Part shown: positions 42,241 through 54,802 of the stretch, one piece after another
Numbering within the stretch: the first letter of the stretch is position 1
How the letters are laid out: every line of letters begins with the position of its first letter
NCBI RefSeq assembly: GCF_021917145.1
Contig: NC_061072.1
Location: forward strand, 14,486,742 to 14,550,741
From: Hypomesus transpacificus
Lineage: Eukaryota > Chordata > Actinopteri > Osmeriformes > Osmeridae
Direction: 5' to 3'
Length of the DNA: 64,000 bases
Notes under the pieces: model-generated
Database searches by the model: none
What the model was told of the DNA's origin: nothing
The model's input: the letters and a program-made list of their open reading frames with translations, nothing else
Position numbers and translations under genes: made by a program

Positions 42241-45200
42241 GGAGACGGGAGCTGAGCGCAGACCACTGGCCTCAACGCAGCATGAAAAAGGTACCTTGCA
42301 CACGCCTGCACATTGCAAGGAAGAATTGCTTGCTACACAGTCCATTTGCGATAACGATTTGCTTGCCTGCTGCAATGAAGAAATGCTTGCTACCAATGCT
42401 GAGGGACAGCTAGTATCCAGATGTATTTCAATTTTATCAGAAAAATTTGAACCCCAACCCACTTACTTGTCTTATTCATCTGAAGCATACAAGAGTTTTC
42501 CTCAGTTTACTATGATGATAGCAGGACGCTCCATTACATTTTTAGTAGATTCAGGTGCTACAAATTCAGTCATTAAAAGTACAGAGTTCCCCAGTTCGCC
42601 CAAGCTTAGTGGTCGTTTTGTTTATTCAATGGGCGCCTCAGGTCAGGTTGTTAAAGAAAATCTTACTGTACCCTTACCCTGCAACATTCCAAACGGAGAC
42701 CCCTTGGAGCATTCCTTTTTGTTATCAAATCTATGTCCTATTAATCTGATGGGTAGGGATTTGATGTGTCGTTTGGGTATTTGTTTGTTGTCTACACCAG
42801 AGGGCATCAAGGTTACTGAATTATCAGAGGTTTTTTGTACTATGGCACTCTCAAGTCAGACAGATCTGCTGTATGCCTATCAGTGGAAAGTAACAGACCC
42901 TCCAGAGGGGGGGAGACTGTTAGAGATAGCCAGGTCACTTGTCTCCTCTGTTCATGTTGATTTTATGATGCCGGATGATTTGCATTGTACTTCTTATATT
43001 AGTATTGGAGCAGATACAGTTTATGAAACCGGCTGGTTTCAGGCTGTAAAATCAGAGAGTTTGCAGATTGTTAATTTGTATTATATGGATTTTTGTTGTG
43101 TTGCTGAAGTATTGTTAAAACAAGATCAACAGAGTTTCTTTGATGTTTGTGATTCTACTTCTCATGTCTCTTTGGTCAAGAGTTCCGACATGTCTTGGCG
43201 AGATTTGGGCCCGTTTCTGGCTGAATGCTTGAAGGTCTCTGACTGGGTCAGTACAACAGACCCCAACGTTTCTTATTCACTTACTATGAATTGTTTCAAG
43301 AAGTCTTTCCTTGCTGATGTGCCTGTGGTCCGTCACGTACAAATAGTAAAGGAGTCTGTTCACTTGCCTGTTCTGACAATGACACAGTCTGATTTATCAC
43401 CTGACCCAGCACTTGACTCGGTTCCTAAAACTTTGTGGGCCACTGGCAAGTATGATGTTGGTTTGATCAAGAACTGTGAGCCAGTGGTTATCACTCCAAA
43501 GTCTGATTTCCGGCCCTGTCGAAAACAATACCCACTTAAACCTGAAGCTCTTGCCGGTATCAGACCTGTTTTTGAGTCTCTGCTCAATGCTGGACTTATT
43601 GTGCCTTGTGAGTCATCTCCTGTCAGATCCCCTTTATTTCCTGTTAAAAAGATTCGTGACGTGGGCCTTCCTGTTGAGTGGCGCTTTGTTCAGGACTTGC
43701 AAGCTGTCAATGCTGCCGTGCAGCCACGTGCTCCACACGTGCCTAATCCTTACACCATTCTATCACAAGTCCCACCCACAGCAAGATTCTTTTCTGTTGT
43801 TGACTTGGCCAATGCCTTTTTCAGTGTTCCTGTTCATAAGGACAGCCAGTATTGGTTTGCATTCAACTTTGACGGCAAGGCTTACACTTTCACCAGGTTA
43901 TGTCAGGGCTACTGTGAAAGTCCTACAATCTACAACGAGGCCATAAAGACCAGCCTTGAGACACTTGAACTCTCTCCAGGAACAGTTTTGCTGACCTACG
44001 TCGATGACCTCATGACCTGCTCGCCAACTGCTGACCAGTGCAGAAAAGACACCATCACCTTGCTTAAACATTTGGCTTCAGAAGGCCACAAAGCCAGTTT
44101 GTCAAAACTGCAGTTTGTTAAAGAGTCTGTAACATTTTTGGGACATGTGATCACAGCTGAGGGCAAATCTCTCTCTCCCAAGAGAATAGCAGCAATTCAA
44201 AACATCCCAAAGCCAATTACAAAAAAGCAAGTCATGTCATTTCTTGGAATTTGTTCTTACTGTCGACAGTTCATTCAAAATTATGCAATCCTAGAGGCCC
44301 CACTCAGTGCACTGATTCATGGGCAGAGCCTCTCCTCAAATGATAAAGTTACATGGACACCGGAAGCATATGACAGTTTTTGTGAACTGAAACTAACCCT
44401 ACAGTCTTCACCCACTCTAGGTCTTCCAGATCCAACTAGGCCTTTCATTCAAGCTGTGGATGAGAAAAATGGGTGCATGACTTCTGTTCTCCTGCAGGAG
44501 CATGGGGGCGGGCAACGTCCGGTTGCTTACTTCTCTGCTAAACTTGACCCAGTTGCAGCTGGACTTCCGCTTTGTCTGAGAGCTGTGGCTGCTGCAGAGA
44601 AAGCAGTCATGGCATCAAGAGACATCGTCGGGTATTCACCTCTAACCCTTCTTGTCCCACATGCTGTTTCATTAATTTTGCTCGAACAGAAAACTTCTCA
44701 TCTGTCCGCCGCTAGTTGGTTACGTTACAATGCCTCATTGTTGAATATGCCTAACATCACCATCAAGCGTTGTAATGTTCTTAACCCTGCTACCCTTTTA
44801 CCCACAATTGTGGATGGTGAACCCCATGACTGTGTGCTAACCCTCCAGGAGGCCTGCACTCCCAGACCTGATCTCCAGGAAACACCATTATCCAACCCCG
44901 ACTTCATTTTGTTTGTGGATGGGTCCGCCTCTCGCGACCCCTCTACGAGTGTTAACAAAGTTGGATATGCTGTTTGTTCTGCACATGACACTCTTGTTTC
45001 AGGCTCTCTTCCCAGCCACCTCTCAGCCCAGGCGGCTGAGTTGGTAGCCCTAAATGAGGCCTGTCGTCTGGCTGCAGGTAAATCTGTTACCATCTATACC
45101 GATTCCCGGTATGCCTTTGGTGTCGTTCACGATTTTGGTGCCCTATGGAAACACAGAAAGTTCCTCACCTCCTCGGGTAAACCCATCTCTCACCACACTA

Positions 45201-46522
45201 AAGTCGCTGCCCTGTTGGATGCAATCCTCCTTCCATCTAAAATTGCTGTGTGTAAATGTCAAGCCCACACCCATTCATGTGACCCCCTAGTCTTTAGGGA
45301 ACGACAGAGCTGACAAAGCTGCTAAGGCGGCTGCTCAAGCTTCAACCACTTCCTTCCTCTTTTCTGAACAAGCCTCGAACTCTGAGGTTCCCTCTTCTCT
45401 CGCAGCTCTTCAGTCATTCGCCACCCCCCAGGAGAAAGCCCTGTGGAAGTCATCTGCCTGCACCCTAACAGAAGGAGTGTGGCGCAGTGTGTGTGGAAAA
45501 CCCTGCCTTCCCAAACATTTCTTTCCCCATTTTGCAAAATTGACACATGGGCGGGACCATGCGTCAAAAGCGGGGATGATAAGTATGCTAACACAACAGT
45601 GGTTTACAAAGGGATTTACAGCATATGCACAGAGATTTTGTCAGTCATGTATGATATGTGCAAACCACAATGTAGGACGAGGCATACCCACTACACAGGC
45701 CGCACATCCACCCCCATCACATCCATTTGAACACCTCATGATGGATTTTATTGAGTTAACACCATCTGAGGGAAAAGTGTACTGTTTGGTTATGGTAGAC
45801 TTATGGTCAAAATGGATTGAAGCTTTCCCTGCAAAACATGCCACCAGCCATGTTGTTACAAAAGCACTACTAACTGAGATTGTTCCTAGATGGGGTATAC
45901 CAGCAAAAGTCAGTAGCGACAATGGTGCACATTTTGTCAACTCTGCTCTTGATCAGGTCGGAAAATATCTAGGTATTGACATGAGGCGTCATTGTGCATA
46001 CCATCCGGCCAGTGGGGAAGCAGTCGAGCGGGAGAATGGGACCTTAAAGATGAAGCTGGCCAAATGCTGGAGGACACTGGTCTCTCATGGACCAAAGCAC
46101 TGCCCATTGCACTGACCTACATGAGAATGAGAAAGAGAACCAGAACTAATCTCAGTCCGTTTGAGATCCTTTTTGGGCGACCTCCTACACTGGGGGTGAA
46201 TGCAGAGAGAAGGCCTTTTCCTTCCACCTCTCTCTGTGAGGATGCAATGTTACAGTATTGTAAAAACTTGTCGGTTGTGCTCTCTCAGATTTCTACACAG
46301 GTAAAAGACGCATTGCCCCAGCCAGCTGAAGGTACTCTACACAACCTTAAGCCAGGTGATTGGATCGTGGTGAAAGATCTGCGCAGGAAGAACTGGAGAT
46401 CGAAGAGGTGGTTAGGACCGTTCCAGATCCTGCTAACTACACACACTGCTGTAAAGACGGCTGAAAGAGCGACCTGGATCCACGCCAATCACTGCAGAAA
46501 GGTTCCTGAGCCTCCCGAGTAA
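42230..46522 (+). pseudogene. pol: pro-pol: protease, reverse transcriptase, RNase H, integrase; two frameshifts
   Basis: The frame is continuous with gag and open to 45313. The aspartic protease motif LVDSGATNS has its Asp codon at 42548. Reverse transcriptase fingers and palm follow, with the YVDD catalytic motif at 43997-44008 and the downstream FLGHVI and SFLGICSYCRQF signatures. RNase H has FVDGSASRD (Asp at 44918) and YTDSRYAF near 45098. A frame slip near 45290-45301 then moves the coding into another frame, which carries the integrase His-His-Cys-Cys zinc domain (about 45520-45670) and the catalytic core Asp 45744, Asp 45918 and Glu 46026. A second slip near 46050-46066 shifts to the frame that holds the C-terminal domain and ends at 46522. 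All catalytic codons are intact, so inactivation is by frame only. The strict order PR-RT-RH-IN excludes Copia. Confidence 0.93.
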
Positions 46523-46624
46523 CCACACACCTGCCACACACTTACACGGCAGGGCTGCGCTGACTCATCACAGTTCTAGAGTGTACGAAGAACGCTGCTC
46601 TGAACTGCTCCGGCGAAATACATA

Positions 46625-46849
46625 ATGCACATACACGTTCCAGAGAATACATCCACATCTGTTGTCACCAAGCAACCTCCAAGGGACAACGTGGGACCGC
46701 CGACCACCATGAGAACATCCTGCAACCGTTCCAGATTAGGTACCATGATGGGGCTGGCCTTGATCCTCACTCTGATCCTATCTCCACTGGTGGTATCTCA
46801 CTCATCGTACAGTATATCAGATGGTGAGACTCCCAAGGGAACAGACTGA
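46625..46849 (+). pseudogene. env: Probable env leader remnant
   Basis: After pol, an open frame contains a basic stretch followed by a hydrophobic leader-like segment (MMGLALILTLILSPLVV), as expected for an envelope signal peptide at this position. The frame stops at 46849. No surface-transmembrane furin site, fusion peptide, CX6CC motif or membrane anchor was recognised in the 1 kb before the LTR, so most of env is deleted or unrecognisable. Confidence 0.4.
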
Positions 46850-47836
46850 TCAGCGCGTGGCGATATATGGCCCGACCAACATAACAGAAGGAGATTGTCC
46901 TGTGACACTCATGTCTAGCCAGAATTGAGACTGTTCGATATCTAAGAGTAGTAAAAAATACTCGCAACATTGCTTATGTTTGTACATACCCACCCGCCTT
47001 GACTAAAAGCTTTCAGAACTACAGACGTACTGTACGTGGGGGGAGTTTAGGGACAACCATGAAATTCACAATGTATTTTCCCCGGTTAGGATGGCTGAGT
47101 CTGGCTGATGATTGTTAAGGCCATTGACAGATCTGTTAACACCCAGTTCCTCAATCTTGTGGCTACAGACCGCAACCCCACTCATGCTCCTCTGCCGACT
47201 GACCTTTGGAGGCCCTGGGCAAGTCCATCTGATTTTGATTTTGGTTCTGATTCCAACTCTGATGATGCCTCGGTCATAGTCTAATTTGTTTTTGATCATG
47301 ATTGTGTCACATTCTGATTTGTTGGAACGTTTGCCTATTGGTGCTTGGACATTTTGCCCTTCTGAATTGCGATATTTGCATTTTGGCCCGTATGAAAATG
47401 TTGATATTACATTACATACTGTATCCTCTGATGACACTTACATTTCTTTGTCTCCTGATAGCTCAGATTTTCCCTTGTCTCCTACAATTTGGGTAGTACA
47501 TTATCAGGCTAGAGTACGTGCTCTCATCAGTTTATCACGACCAACTTTTATTTGGAATATGATTATAATAGGTGACTGTCCTTTTATTTCCATTTTTGTT
47601 GGACACCTTTGTGTCTTCTCTGCCCTTCCGGGTAGATGGAAAAAAATTGTTCTGTATATTTTTCTGCTTGCTCAAACACTCAGAGACGTCTATGTCTCGC
47701 AAAACCAGCTTTTGCTTATTCTACTGGTTAATGATGAAGTGTTTTCAACTGTAATAAGGGTAACACATTTGATGTATTCCATGTAGCTGTATTTTCTTTG
47801 TTTTATATAATTTTTATGTTGATCAAGGGTTTGATC
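46850..47836 (+). other. Provirus 3' region with one unassigned ORF
   Basis: This interval lies between the env leader and the polypurine tract. It has a 166-codon plus-strand frame at 47286-47786 (first ATG at 47298), AT-rich and with no motif I recognise. It could be decayed env, an accessory-type ORF or chance. Multiple stops interrupt other frames. Confidence 0.3.
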
Positions 47837-47846
47837 AAAAGGGGGG
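47837..47846 (+). other. Polypurine tract
   Basis: AAAAGGGGGG is followed by AAT and the TG of the 3' LTR, the standard plus-strand primer arrangement in gammaretrovirus-like elements. Confidence 0.85.
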
Positions 47847-47849
47847 AAT

Positions 47850-48374
47850 TGTAATAGAAAATTACTATTCTTTAAGATGTCTATAATATTCTTTGGCCTA
47901 GAACAATTATTGCTGAGGTTTTAACTTCTGTAAAAATGGCATAACCTTTTAGCCTAAGACAGTATTGCTTAAGTTTCCGTTTGCTGACAAACGTCTAACA
48001 ATTTGACTGTTTGACCCTGGTTGTTTTGCCCATACTCCAGGGGTGTTTTTGCTGACAAGTTCTGCTTCTGTCGTCTCAAGCTCTGTTTTTTAATATTGAG
48101 CATCTGTATCCAGTTCTGCAACCTATTTCCCTTTTATACTTTCTGTTATTGATGATTCCTCTTTTGATAGACATGAACTATTGAACTAATGATGTAACTG
48201 TCTGGAATTACTGTATAAAAGAGTGTTCAGATCATGACACCTTTAGAGAGCCCTTCTACTGCAGACATCATTTATGATACTGTTTTGGAACTGCTCCTCC
48301 TTGATTTCAAGAATAAACAGATAAAGACAAATTCTTCTGACTTCAGACATTCAATCATAGAAAATTCCACCACA
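47850..48374 (+). repeat. 3' long terminal repeat
   Basis: This copy has the same length and, by eye, the same sequence as the 5' LTR, offset by 9264 bases. TATA box is at 48214 and AATAAA at 48312. The target duplication AGAT follows at 48375. Confidence 0.95.
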
Positions 48375-48576
48375 AGATATAAATATATAAATATATATAC
48401 TGTATATATCCTATTTAATTTGAATACTTATGCTTAATTCAAATGAAGTTTAGCACCTTTTACAAAATGGCTGTCGGTTAAGTAAAAGGAAGATTGCACC
48501 TCCCACAATTTCCACCCTAACTGTGTCAGCCAACCCTCTGTTCAAACACTGGCCAGATCAGACAGAGGGGTGAGGC

Positions 48577-48671
48577 AGGAAGGGAGGGAGGGAGGGAGGG
48601 AGGGAGGGAGGGAGGGAGGGAGGGAGGGAGGGAGGGAGGGAGGGAGGGAGGGAGGGAGGGAGGGAGGGAGG

Positions 48672-48706
<35 letters not shown>

Positions 48707-48795
48707 AGAGAGAGAGGGAGAGAGGGAGAGATGGAGAGAGGGAGAGATGGAGAGAGGGAGAGAGGCAAGGAAGGAGGAAGGGAGGGAGGGAGCCA
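48577..48795 (+). repeat. GGGA/GA microsatellite
   Basis: About 25 perfect GGGA units (to about 48678) are followed by GA repeats and mixed GGAGAGA units. The plus strand is almost pure purine. Confidence 0.95.
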
Positions 48796-50712
48796 TATCC
48801 ACATCTCAGCCTTTCTCTCCCATCTCTACCTGGCAGAGAACCAGGAACAATACCAGACAGAAGAAAATACATCCAATGCTACAATCTGTGTGGGGTCAAA
48901 CAAAACCAGTGCCTTTTTAGTAGTCACAGCCTTTCATTAGAGATGTATTTTAAGAACTTTTATTGAGCTAGCGCTATGCTGAGTCAGAAGACTTGAGTCA
49001 ATGATTACTTGGAGGCAAAAATAACGATATTTCCTATTCCATCTACCAATCTATCTTAATTAAACCATGGTGACTTTAAAGTGAAATGGCATTTAGTGAC
49101 AAAGAGCACACATCATTTTTAAAAGCTAGTCCCCAAGAGCTTGTCAGAATCATGATGTGGATGGACAGATGCCTGACATATATATACTGCAGTCTCCCCA
49201 ACTGTCCAGTCAATATATACAAAGCGTTAAAGATGTGAAAGAATGATTGTTAACCACCTTTCAATCGGTGTCTTGCCATCCAGTTAGCACCCAGTAGCTT
49301 ATAAAAAGAGAGGAAGACAGTCTCGGGAACGTGTGCAGTGAAATGACACCTATTCTGTCTTTATGGGGCATTTTCATAGCAGCAGTTAACCGGTGAATTA
49401 TAGGAGGCCAGTGAGGCACTGTTCACATACCACTGGGCAAATGGAACAGAGAGACATGTATAGAAATGTATCACTTGTACGGTTCACCTGGTTTTGGTGC
49501 CATCCAGGTGTAAGTGTGTACACACATGTATAAGTGGGTCTCTCTGCAGGTGGATCGACCCTGAGCAGGTATTCCAGTTCCCTTTTAATAACAGCACACG
49601 AGGAAAGGCCTATGTATTTACTGTCACTAATGGTAAATTACCGGATTTAGTATCACCCATTTTCAAATGTTGCTGTTGAAAATGCTTCGAAGAGATTTCA
49701 TCTTACACCTTTCACTGGATTCTGCAGGCTCGGGCCACGAATAAGGAACCACAAAGGCATTGTGGTGCAAACTAATGCTCTGGAGTACAATATAAGGCAT
49801 GGGTATAACGCTTACAAAGTGACCATCGTTTGGTATCTTGACCACGTAATGAATCCAGAAGTCGATGATACCATTTCAAAGTACCAATGCACACTCAGCC
49901 TCTGCAACTGTACTGCAGCTGTCACTCGTCTTATCGAAACAAAGTATCAAATAATACAATTTGGGACCTCTGTAGTGATAGTTAGGGCTGTATATAAACC
50001 GTACATAAAATATAATTGTTCACAATGGAACACCAGTGTTTACAGTAATCACCATGCCTGCACCAGGTCCGTTTGAAGTACAGGCATGTCAATACGATTT
50101 ATGCTGAGTTCGGGCTCCAATGCATTGGTTTACAGCAATGTGCATTGACACGTATGGTTTTCAGATGATATGGTGACTATGCACCAGTCTGATGCGACGA
50201 TCACCTTCCACTACTTGATTTAACTCTCCAACAGCAGTAGAGGTCAGCTGGTGAATCTTGGGCAGCGTTTTCATATTGAACTGAGTTCAGTGAAACAATG
50301 ATGGAAAAATAACCTCAAGACCTCCTATTCCCACAAGACAGTATTAGCTGAATGCATCCATAATTATATTTCCGTCAAAGCTTTTGTCAAGAAAGATGGG
50401 GGACAAAGAATAGATGGGCCGATACCTCCGCCAACATCTGAAAGCTGTTAGCGCAACGTTTCCAGGGTGACACAGGAGACAAGCATAAATCTTACTCCTC
50501 CCCCACCTCTCTGCATTAGAACATGTGGCTGGCACAAGTTGAAAACAAAAAAGAGCTAACAATTCTCACAGACATTCTATGACCAAATATCAACCTGGGT
50601 AGCTGTAATGGGGATGGGGCTACTGACTAGGGTGCTGCAGTGATGAAAAGGGCATAGCGCAACTGACCCAGGTGGAGCAGTGAGGAGAAGAGCATTGAGT
50701 AACTGACCAGGT

Positions 50713-50752
50713 TAGAGAGAGAGAGATAGAAAGAGAGAGAGATACAGACAGA

Positions 50753-50844
<92 letters not shown>

Positions 50845-50912
50845 GAGCGATAAAGAGAGAGAGGAGAGAGACACACATTTGAAATTGGAGAGAGAGAGAG
50901 AGAGAGAGACAG
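50713..50912 (+). repeat. GA microsatellite
   Basis: Long GA dinucleotide array with a few interruptions (TAGAAA, TACAGACAGACA, ACACACATTTG). The plus strand is purine-rich. Confidence 0.95.
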
Positions 50913-52117
50913 AGACATCAAATCAGAAGAGCATGTAACGTGGCAAAATGACGAATATCCACCCCAACAAAACAAAAGAGAGATGGGGAGGGAGGAAGAG
51001 AGGGAAGGAGGAAGAAAGTGAACGACTGCGGCCGTTTAAATGGCAGAAGGCATATTCCGTCCCTCCACTAAACAGTGGGTTAAGAGAACGTTTGCCTGCT
51101 TGAGTTGAATGTTAGGGGAGGGAGAATAGACCGCACTGCATTCTTTTCAGTTGAGGTCACTTTCTTCCCTACCATTCTGAACTACTCAGCGAGCCATGAG
51201 CCTGGACTACAAAATGTAGATCTCCTGCACATACTATGACGAGTGCTGCTGTTCTCTCAACAACCCACCCTCCCTCCGCCACCAGTGCTGCTTTCTCCAC
51301 AACCCACCCTCCCACTTCTACCAGTGCAATTCTGTCTATTGCCCAGCCATCCATATGTTTACTCATGATACAAACAACATATAAAAAAAACAATACATTT
51401 ATACTATGGTGAAATGTGTTAGACAATCTCTACATTATTGGCAAGTAGAAGCATTGTTTTTAAACCGAGGGGAGACCGAACAAAGCACACAAGCATTGTT
51501 TGAAGTGAACACATCCAGATAGATCCTCAGTGAAATCACTAGATCAGCCCCACTCCCTGCCTGGTCCAGGACACAATCCTAGTTACTAACTCCAAGTTAA
51601 GGAGCAGGGTTTCATCAATCACTGCCACAAACTAACAAATCTGCAACCTTCAGGGCTGGGAGGTAAAACAACACTGACAGGAAGTGGAAAAACACATTCG
51701 GTCTGTGGAGATGTAGCTGTGGCCATGTGGTACACTGTCAAATACTAATGTAGTTTACCACACTGTCCAACACTGAGGATGTGCAGTTAAGCACACATTG
51801 CATTGCAATGCACAATGGCATTAACTTTTGCTATTTGAAATGGACTATTCATGCAGGCGTCTATTACAGAATTAGCATAAAGACTGAATATATAGGACAT
51901 GGTGCAAGTTTAAAGGAGAGAGAGCAACGCACCTAGACGCAAATGAAGGGAGACAGACATACAGAGACAGAGGGGGTTGGGGAGACAGAGATTAGTGTAA
52001 TTGTGTGTGTGTGTTTGTGTTTTCATATTTATGTGCGTGTTATCGTGTTAAGACTTCCCTCTGGCTGGCTCAGGTAAGTTCGCCCTTTCCGTGGTGTAAA
52101 AAATTGATCCAAGGACA

Positions 52118-52120
<3 letters not shown>

Positions 52121-52156
<36 letters not shown>
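52121..52156 (+). repeat. GT microsatellite
   Basis: Perfect GT repeat of about 18 units. Confidence 0.95.
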
Positions 52157-52159
<3 letters not shown>

Positions 52160-52819
52160 TCTGCATGGTCAATGTGTGCCAAGTAACTTGATGGACTTAC
52201 CTGCTTCTCTGTTGTCTGGACAGTTCCATGGAAACCAGATAGGGAGAGAAAATCTTACAAGGTTCTGTTTGCCAAGTGCTGTGATAACATGGGAGGGCTT
52301 GATATTCCAATCTGAGAGCGTAAAGTTGGAAAATGTTGTATTATATAGTACATGCCCTGTGCTGTGATAGAGCCACATATTTATCTGTAGAAGGACATGC
52401 ATTACAGTCACCAAGGATGTGCAATACTTAAATCTGAGATTGTATTTGTATTTTGAGTCAGAAGTCTTAAGATCATTTATAATATGCACAGGCACACAGA
52501 GTACTTTAAGAGTATATTTTAGTCTGTACATAGGATTAGTATTTCCACTTATTGATAATAAAAATGATCAGATTATGATTATTTTGAAACAACTATGTCT
52601 AACAGAGAGAGAGACAATGTGGAAAGAGAGCCCAGGCTCGTTTTTTTTGGTTGAGAGGCCAAGGGGAGAACGTGAGTCATCTCCAAGATGGCCAGATTTT
52701 CCTCCCAGGGTTCCATTCCAAGCTGCCTCAAATTTAGGTCTCCCTCCTCCCTGTCTCTCCCACATCTTTCATTCTGTCTCCATCCTTCTCTTTTGCCATT
52801 TTGCTTTCTGTTACCTCCC

Positions 52820-52840
52820 ATTTTCTCTCCTTCTCTCTCT

Positions 52841-52914
<74 letters not shown>

Positions 52915-52928
52915 CTCTCTCTCTCTCT

Positions 52929-52994
<66 letters not shown>

Positions 52995-53030
52995 GTGTCT
53001 CTCTCTGTCTCTCTCACTCTCTCTGTCTGT
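52820..53030 (+). repeat. CT microsatellite
   Basis: CT dinucleotide array interrupted by GTGTAT, GTGTCT and GTCT units. The plus strand is pyrimidine-rich, opposite to the tracts at 48.6 and 50.7 kb. Confidence 0.95.
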
Positions 53031-53264
53031 GAGCATCTCTGCAGACACTCCACAGTATTTATGGGAGCAGTTTGTCGTGCGGCCTGGGTAACTACCTTTC
53101 CAGACAGGTCTGAGCTCATTTCCCCCACTCAGTTCCACATATGCTGGTCACAGGGGCTGAGACCTGACACGGTTTTCCCCTTCTCAGGTGTGATGTTCCC
53201 CCATAATATTTCACATTTTCAGCAGGGTGACAATGGGGCACACTTTTTAGCAAGATGGTTTGGT

Positions 53265-53415
53265 GTTGAGTGAGTTTTTTCTGGGAGTTTTTCCTTGTCT
53301 TCCTTGAGGGTTTAGGTTGGTTGAGGTGCAGTTGTTTGGGCGTATGTGAAGCCCTCTGTGACATGCTTAAGTGTAAAAAGGGCTCTACAAATACATTTGG
53401 ATTTGATTTGTTGAG
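53265..53415 (+). repeat. L2-like LINE 3' tail fragment
   Basis: The segment carries GTGAGTTTTTTCTGGGAG, TTGAGGGTTTAGGTTGG and GTGAAGCCCTCTGTGACATG, ending in AAGGGCTCTACAAATACA. These words are typical of truncated L2-type LINE ends common in fish. The minus-strand duplication in retsat intron 10 belongs to the same family. Confidence 0.65.
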
Positions 53416-54414
53416 GGAAGAACTGAAGACTCAAAACTTTCAATGGTTCGTTTAGTATTTTGTGAACAGATTTGTACAGAATAAAAGAAAGACTTCATTG
53501 AAGTGTTTTGACCAGTGGGTACAAAATGTTCACTTTCAGCTAATGTATCCAAAAGATGTTCGACTAACCAACCAACAGGATCAATGGGAATGATTTGGAG
53601 GATTTGAGAGGGAACGAAAGAGATGGAAGGACTTGAAATGAACAGCGACTCAAAACATGGAGGCTCACTTTTCCAGATGTTTCTTGAGGTAGCAAGCAGC
53701 CCCATGGAAATTCTGCCAGGGAGACTGGAAATTATGTTGAAAGTAGAGCAGACTGAAACTTCCTCTGGGCTGTTTTTAAAATCTATAAAACACTTTTCCT
53801 TGTACAACAGCATGGTGTCCAAGTACTGGTTAAATTATTATTGAGTTTAGTGCATACAAACAGATTTTTCTGTACACAGTTAGCAAAACTGAAGGCACGA
53901 GCAAAACTTGAAGGACACTTCTAAGTCGGCCATATTGGCACGTTCAGAACATAAGATTTTAATTTCAGCATGAGCAGTGAGCATATCATTCCTTTTTTAA
54001 TCGTCTCCTGCTTTTATCCCTCTAAATATCTTCCTCCCCTCGTTTGCCAACTCGATGGTGTCCAGGTGGCTAAGAAAGAAGACTGCGATGAGTTGGTGTT
54101 CTGTCAAGGTTCTAACATGCAAAAACTGTGAGATGGTGGGAGCTCTCAGACTTTTGTGAGAGTGTCCCCATCTGTCCAGTTGTCATTGGTTTGCCACTCT
54201 TGATGCTGAGCATTTGCTTTGTAATAAACTTTTGTGATGTTTGCGTCAGTATATTTGGGAACAGAAATACATTTCTGTCTAACTTGCACACAGCCTCATG
54301 TTCCACCTGAACTGTTTAATCATAGAAACATTAACGTGACCAGGGGGGCTTTAAACAGATTTGCAAAGTAGCATATGCTGCACGTTAAAAAGCAGCTCCC
54401 AGTCTGGTATGCGG

Positions 54415-54434
54415 CCTCTTTCTTTCTCTCTCTG

Positions 54435-54467
<33 letters not shown>

Positions 54468-54473
54468 TCCTCG

Positions 54474-54508
<35 letters not shown>

Positions 54509-54577
54509 TTTTTCTCTCCCTCTTTTTCTCTCTCTCCCTCTTTTTCTCTCTCTCCCTCTTTTTCTCTCCCTCGCCCG

Positions 54578-54655
<78 letters not shown>

Positions 54656-54680
54656 CCTCGCCCCCCTCTCTCTCTTTCTA

Positions 54681-54747
<67 letters not shown>

Positions 54748-54767
54748 GCCTCTCTCTCTCCCTCACT

Positions 54768-54799
<32 letters not shown>
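54415..54799 (+). repeat. Long CT microsatellite
   Basis: Nearly 390 bp of CT-rich sequence, with CCCTCTTTTT and CCCTCGCCC interruptions that are themselves repeated. Confidence 0.95.

Positions 54800-54802
<3 letters not shown>

Larger units (their letters stand above)
38582..48378 (+). mobile_element. Endogenous retrovirus, gammaretrovirus/epsilonretrovirus-like, full-length but defective
   Basis: Two 525-bp LTRs (38586-39110 and 47850-48374) beginning TG and ending CA flank gag, pro-pol and an env remnant. The flanks carry a perfect 4-bp target duplication AGAT (38582-38585 and 48375-48378), the size made by gammaretroviral integrases. A polypurine tract (AAAAGGGGGG, 47837-47846) sits directly before the 3' LTR with the usual AAT junction. 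Gag and pol share one frame with a stop between them, as in gamma- and epsilonretroviruses. The element is 9789 bp between LTR ends, including a 1050-bp hAT-like insertion. It cannot encode a complete Gag or Pol because of frameshifts, an early stop and the insertion, and most of env is missing. It is an old-family copy in a fish genome; the exact genus needs an RT phylogeny. Confidence 0.95.

Noticed and set aside
48526-48920. Pro-Ser-Leu and Gly-Arg-Glu repeat proteins
   Set aside because: They are produced by the GGGA/GA microsatellite on either strand.
49494-49679. Candidate exon after a CTCTGCAG acceptor
   Set aside because: Short, no family resemblance, no donor in frame and no neighbouring exon.
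52419-53273. Open frame of 284 codons on the plus strand
   Set aside because: Its middle is a translated CT microsatellite (poly Leu-Ser) and the ends show no homology or splice logic.
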